Below the pieces are notes generated by a model. The model had not been told where the DNA came from. It made no database searches and saw nothing but the letters and a program-made list of their open reading frames with translations. This document shows, piece after piece, positions 61,052-64,000 of a DNA stretch of 64,000 nucleotides. The DNA comes from Bosea beijingensis (GTDB lineage: Bacteria; Pseudomonadota; Alphaproteobacteria; Rhizobiales; Beijerinckiaceae). The first letter of the stretch is position 1. Every line of letters begins with the position of its first letter. The position numbers and the translations under genes are program-made. The DNA lies in contig NZ_CP132359.1 in the NCBI RefSeq assembly GCF_030758975.1, positions 5,290,701-5,354,700 of the forward strand, given 5' to 3'.

Positions 61052-61294
61052 TTACCGCGAAAGGGGGTACACAATGCGAACCTTTCGCGCCGTGGGCTCC
61101 GAGGCCGGCGTACTAGCATCGTCGCCAGAAGCAATCGCATGGGCGGGTTGCTCAGTGTCTGCGAGCTTGGACTTGAGCCGCTCGCTGAGCTCCACCTGCG
61201 CGATCCCCAATTCCGTTCTCTTGTGCACATCATTCGCTTGCGCAAGTGAGCTGCCTGCGAGCAGTACCAAAACAACTAGTGTCGAACGCCGCAT
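61052..61294 (-). CDS. Small exported protein
   Basis: 80 residues from ATG 61294, with GAGG seven bases upstream. It has a signal peptide (MRRSTLVVLVLLAGSSLAQA) and a mature part of about 60 residues that is mostly helical and charged (VHKRTELGIAQVELSERLKS). No family recognised. Probably periplasmic. Confidence 0.6.
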   Translation of the reverse strand: MRRSTLVVLVLLAGSSLAQANDVHKRTELGIAQVELSERLKSKLADTEQPAHAIASGDDASTPASEPTARKVRIVYPLSR

Positions 61295-61392
61295 ATCAAC
61301 CTCGTGGTGAAATTGGGCTTCATTATTTTCGGAGCGCATGACCGCGCCAAAAAGAAACGAAGGATGGCCCATTGGCCATCCTTCCAAATTCT

Positions 61393-61668
61393 TCAGTTGA
61401 CCTCACGGGTCACCTTGCGGGTGATGCGGTCGCCGTAGGCATTTGTGTGAGTGACCTTCTTGGTGACGCGGGTGGTGCCGTGGTGCCCAACATCGCGGCG
61501 GATAACGACTTTGCGGACACCCTGCCGATGACCGTGACGCCAGCCGCGATGAAGGCCATTGTCGACATGGCGGCGTTCCTTGACGATCACGGTCTCAGCC
61601 GAGGCCGGGGCAGCAGCAATCGGGAAAGCCAGAAAGGCCAGGGGAGCCAGCAGCAGATACTTCTTCAT
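61393..61668 (-). CDS. Small basic exported protein rich in His and Arg
   Basis: 91 residues from ATG 61668, preceded by GGAG. The signal peptide is MKKYLLLAPLAFLAFPIAAA then PASA. The mature part is short, rich in His, Arg and Lys (RRHVDNGLHRGWRHGHRQG, RITRKVTREVN) and has alternating basic and Val residues. I do not recognise a family. Similar small cationic periplasmic proteins are common in Hyphomicrobiales. Longer frames upstream are not supported by a ribosome-binding site. Confidence 0.62.
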   Translation of the reverse strand: MKKYLLLAPLAFLAFPIAAAPASAETVIVKERRHVDNGLHRGWRHGHRQGVRKVVIRRDVGHHGTTRVTKKVTHTNAYGDRITRKVTREVN

Positions 61669-61715
61669 CGGAGAACTCCAGGTTTGCATCGTGGAATTCA
61701 CAGAACGACCACCGT

Positions 61716-61730
61716 TTGGAATGGTTCCAA
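61716..61730. promoter_or_regulatory. Short inverted repeat upstream of the small basic protein
   Basis: TTGGAA, TGG, TTCCAA: a perfect 6-bp inverted repeat with a 3-base centre, located 48 bp upstream of the 61668 start. A possible operator; chance occurrence cannot be excluded. Confidence 0.3.
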
Positions 61731-61915
61731 ATAGGACCATATCGGGTCGTCGGCGCGCTTCGGCCCTCTGCAATTCAAACGACGAAAGGGGTTTGAAGTA
61801 GCGCCGCAAGCCATGGCTGCGCCGGAGCGATCTGCATCCGCTGAAGAGTGACCTAATTTCACCCCAGCAGTTTTGCTGGATATTTCTCGCACTCGTGAAT
61901 GCGGTACGATGGATC

Positions 61916-62173
61916 TCAGTCCTCGCAAGGGAAGAGCAGCTTTCCAGTGGGGACGATCCTGAAGATGGAGTCGCTCTTGAACTCAACCGGCGTTCCATCG
62001 TCGAGCGTGTAGAACGTCCGCTTCAGCTTTGACGGGGCACGCCACACAACGACAGTGAAGACGTTCCCATCTTCATCGCACCAGCGTTCTCTGAGAAGTT
62101 CGCGCGTCGGAGGGGTCGAACCGACCTGCCGGCAGTTGGCAGCATCCCTTCGAACGATGTGTGAGATTGTCAT
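61916..62173 (-). CDS. Small hypothetical protein
   Basis: 85 residues, AGGGG eight bases before ATG 62173. No signal peptide. A compact beta-rich soluble protein is suggested by GNVFTVVVWRAPSKLKRTFY and TLDDGTPVEFKSDSIFRIVP. Four Cys/Trp-containing positions (NCR, RWCDED, FPCED) are notable but form no known motif. Family not recognised. Confidence 0.6.
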   Translation of the reverse strand: MTISHIVRRDAANCRQVGSTPPTRELLRERWCDEDGNVFTVVVWRAPSKLKRTFYTLDDGTPVEFKSDSIFRIVPTGKLLFPCED

Positions 62174-62241
62174 CTGAACGGCCCCTAAGCGTGCTCAGGG
62201 ATGGCCCTCACCTTCAGTAGTAGGTGAGGGCCATAGATCCG

Positions 62242-62655
62242 CTACTCGATCACCTGGATGATCTTGCGGGTCTTCGGCTCGACGATCACGGTCCGATCAT
62301 TGACCACGGTGTAGCGATAGCCCTTAGTGCCGAACTCGGCCGGCACCTCGCGATAGGTCACGCCGCTGTCCGGCAAGACGACGCCGACGCGGACATCCTC
62401 GCGATATCGGTAGGATGGCACTTCATGCGCCTGGACATAGGTCTTGAAGCGCGGTGTGGAATCGCCTGCGATGCCGCCGACGACGGCGCCACCAACTCCG
62501 CCGACCACTGCCCCTACCGGGCCGCCAACGATCGCGCCGCCGACGGCGCCAGTCGCAGCGCCAGCGGCCGCGCCACCGCGCGCGCCTTCGGGATTCTGGG
62601 CGAGAGCAGTCAGCGGGAGCATCGCGATGGACGCAGCAAGAATGATCTTCTTCAT
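62242..62655 (-). CDS. DUF1236-family exported protein
   Basis: 137 residues from ATG 62655 with AGGAGA upstream. Signal peptide MKKIILAASIAMLPLTALAQ, then a Gly/Ala/Val-rich stretch of about 50 residues (GGAAAGAATGAVGGAIVGGP) resembling a glycine-zipper, then a C-terminal DUF1236-like domain (VRVGVVLPDSGVTYREVP, YRYTVVNDRTVIVEPKTRKI). The family is widespread in Hyphomicrobiales and its function is unknown. Confidence 0.82.
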   Translation of the reverse strand: MKKIILAASIAMLPLTALAQNPEGARGGAAAGAATGAVGGAIVGGPVGAVVGGVGGAVVGGIAGDSTPRFKTYVQAHEVPSYRYREDVRVGVVLPDSGVTYREVPAEFGTKGYRYTVVNDRTVIVEPKTRKIIQVIE

Positions 62656-63063
62656 CGGTCGATCTCCTGAATTTCCCCCAGACGCAGGCCGCAACTTTGA
62701 ACCCCTCTAAACTGTTCCGCATTCCTCCCAGATTTTCGTGATTTTCCCTCTTAAAATGCCGATTCTGAACAAAAATTCAGGAAAACCTGAATATCCATTC
62801 AGAAAACTAGCGTTGCAGGGGTCGCAATATTTCCGTGAATATAGCGATCACAAATAGGGGTTTGTTCTTACCCGTGCGCCCGACCCCGGAAACTGAGGAA
62901 GGAGTCAAGCCACAGGATGGTTGTACTTCACGATTGGCTCGTCCTGGTCGTGTAGAAAGCTGACGGAGGTTACTTCGATCTGCAAACGTCCGCTTGGCGG
63001 CCAAACGCCAACTTCCGTCACAAGAGCCTTTCGCGATAGGAATAATGCCGGGTCGACCCATGC
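62656..63063. other. Intergenic region of about 400 bp, AT-rich near the DUF1236 promoter
   Basis: No gene recognised. 62700-62870 is AT-rich and holds clustered CTGAA/TTCAG repeats (see the separate entry). The remainder, up to the cytochrome b561 stop, contains only short frames without support. Confidence 0.45.
62775..62792. promoter_or_regulatory. Perfect inverted repeat in a cluster of TTCAG/CTGAA half-sites
   Basis: ATTCAGG, AAAA, CCTGAAT forms a 7-bp perfect dyad 120 bp upstream of the DUF1236 start. Extra half-sites ATTCTGAA (from 62762) and ATTCAGAAA (from 62797) flank it with roughly regular spacing. Three to four repeated half-sites suggest binding of a regulator. Confidence 0.5.
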
Positions 63064-63597
63064 TCACCGCCATGGAGATATGCGAGACAGAGCCCCATCC
63101 TTCAGTACGAACTGGTGGAACAGGGCCGCACCAGCATGGGCAAGTGCGAGAAGCACGAGGCCGTTGGCCGCGAGTTCGTGCCAGCCATTGATCGAGCGGC
63201 GCAGAGCGCGGTTGTCTGCGGCGAAAGCTGGGATTTGGACGAGGCCAAACAGATCCCAGCCACGCGCACAGACATTGGCAAACCCCACGATCAGCGTCGC
63301 CGCGATAAGCGTATATAAGAGGGCGTAAACGGCATGCTCTATTATTCGCAAGTTGCCGGAATTCACTGATGCCGGCCTGGATCCCTTTGTCAGGCGCCAA
63401 AGGAGCCGACCCGCATAAACGACGATGAGCAGGCCTCCGAGCGTGATATGGGCCGACCACATACTGTGTCGCCACTCCCGAGGCAGAACCGCTTCGCTCT
63501 GTGCCATGAGCCAGAGCAGGGCTATCAGGACCGCGGTCAGCCAGTGAAAGCGGATGCTGATATTGTCGTAGCGGACCGAGGTTTGGACGGAAGCCAT
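63064..63597 (-). CDS. Cytochrome b561
   Basis: 177 residues, four membrane helices (LTAVLIALLWLMAQSEAV, HITLGGLLIVVYAGRLLWRL, AVYALLYTLIAATLIVGFAN, ELAANGLVLLALAHAGAALF). Haem-ligand His are in SIRFHWLTAVL, WSAHITLGG, NGWHELAANG and ALAHAGAALFHQF. The family transfers electrons between the quinone pool and periplasmic acceptors. It is 18 bp downstream of the iron exporter gene and probably co-transcribed with it. Confidence 0.88.
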   Translation of the reverse strand: MASVQTSVRYDNISIRFHWLTAVLIALLWLMAQSEAVLPREWRHSMWSAHITLGGLLIVVYAGRLLWRLTKGSRPASVNSGNLRIIEHAVYALLYTLIAATLIVGFANVCARGWDLFGLVQIPAFAADNRALRRSINGWHELAANGLVLLALAHAGAALFHQFVLKDGALSRISPWR

Positions 63598-63615
63598 CGC
63601 ATTATCCTTTGAATG

Positions 63616-64000
63616 TCATGCGCCGCCGATGAGGATGCCCGTGGCCAGGACGAGAAGGCCGCCGAGAATGATCTGGAACATGGCGCGTCCGATGGGCGTC
63701 TCCATGTAACGGTTCTGAATCCAGACGATGGCCCAGAGCTCGATGAAGACGACGCACAGGGCGATGACTGTCGCGGTCCAGAAATGTGGGATGAGATAGG
63801 GCAGCGCGTGCCCCAGCCCGCCGAGCGCCGTCATGACGCCTGAGGCTAGCCCTCGTTTCCACGGGGCCCCACGTCCCGACAGCTTGCCGTCGTCATGTGC
63901 TGCTTCGGTGAAGCCCATCGATATGCCTGCGCCGATGGACGCCGACAGGCCGATCAGAAACGTCGTCCAAGGGTTCTGCGTCGCGAAAGCCGTCGCGAAG
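63616..64000 (-). CDS. mbfA: MbfA-like iron exporter (erythrin/VIT1 family), C-terminal part
   Basis: Only the C-terminal ~128 residues fall in the window; the N-terminal part lies to the right. The VIT1/CCC1 membrane domain is recognised by SASIGAGISMGFTEAAHDDG and the closing helices (ATVIALCVVFIELWAIVWIQ, QIILGGLLVLATGILIG). In MbfA proteins an N-terminal ferritin-like domain precedes this and the protein exports iron to the periplasm, with Irr-controlled expression in rhizobia. Neither the erythrin domain nor the promoter can be checked here. Confidence 0.78.
   Translation of the reverse strand, partial: FATAFATQNPWTTFLIGLSASIGAGISMGFTEAAHDDGKLSGRGAPWKRGLASGVMTALGGLGHALPYLIPHFWTATVIALCVVFIELWAIVWIQNRYMETPIGRAMFQIILGGLLVLATGILIGGA

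Noticed and set aside
1..64000. CRISPR arrays, rRNA or tRNA genes
   Set aside because: No regularly spaced short direct repeats and no tRNA-like cloverleaf or rRNA sequence was recognised. The repeated text in the first 9 kb is protein-coding.

Overview
The window is high-GC and densely packed. The gene families present (DUF1236 and other small periplasmic proteins, MbfA-type iron exporter, TTG/GTG starts, LysR-controlled importers) suggest an alphaproteobacterium of the order Hyphomicrobiales, possibly Bosea-like. The order is inferred from gene content and the genus is a guess. No rRNA, tRNA or CRISPR array was recognised.

Region 1 (1-17.7 kb, all minus strand) holds one giant repetitive surface protein and its presumed export machinery. 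The giant gene opens with a LEPR-like N-terminal motif and a DUF4347 domain, then carries about 25 cadherin/VCBS-like modules and runs off the left edge. Upstream lie a PqqD-like/M50 metalloprotease/HlyD fusion, a GAF-like/HlyD fusion, a second periplasmic adaptor and a TolC-type outer-membrane lipoprotein. No ABC ATPase is present. This is the best candidate for an undescribed system: a possible export route in which a membrane zinc protease takes the place usually held by the ABC transporter.

Region 2 (18.3-29.45 kb) is a mosaic catabolic segment bounded by broken genes. On the left, a 5' fragment of a LysR gene abuts a 3'-truncated peptide-ABC ATPase. On the right, only about 22 codons of a permease remain. 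Between them lie an almost complete peptide importer, a LysR regulator, a prolidase-like amidohydrolase, a hydroxyproline epimerase, a D-amino-acid dehydrogenase and an orphan permease. Together they suggest uptake of hydroxyproline-containing peptides and conversion of the imino acid.

Region 3 (29.5-41.8 kb) has an exonuclease I-like gene with a small partner on the minus strand. Divergently, a tight seven-gene plus-strand run encodes an HlyD adaptor, a double-ATPase/permease fusion, a permease, a TPC-type P-type ATPase, a PhaC-like hydrolase, a phosphotransacylase and acetate kinase.

Region 4 (42.1-55.5 kb) is accessory. It has a short tyrosine recombinase, then a LysR regulator and a nine-gene operon: a spermidine/putrescine-type importer, a three-subunit FAD/[2Fe-2S] amino-acid or opine dehydrogenase, RidA and an enolase-superfamily enzyme. 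It ends with a lone 976-residue SF2 helicase that has a possible nuclease motif near its C-terminus.

Region 5 (55.9-64 kb, minus strand) is envelope and housekeeping: OpgD-type glucan protein, AI-2E-family transporter and phospholipase D/cardiolipin synthase in a row, four small proteins (three exported), cytochrome b561, and the C-terminal part of an MbfA-like iron exporter cut by the right edge.
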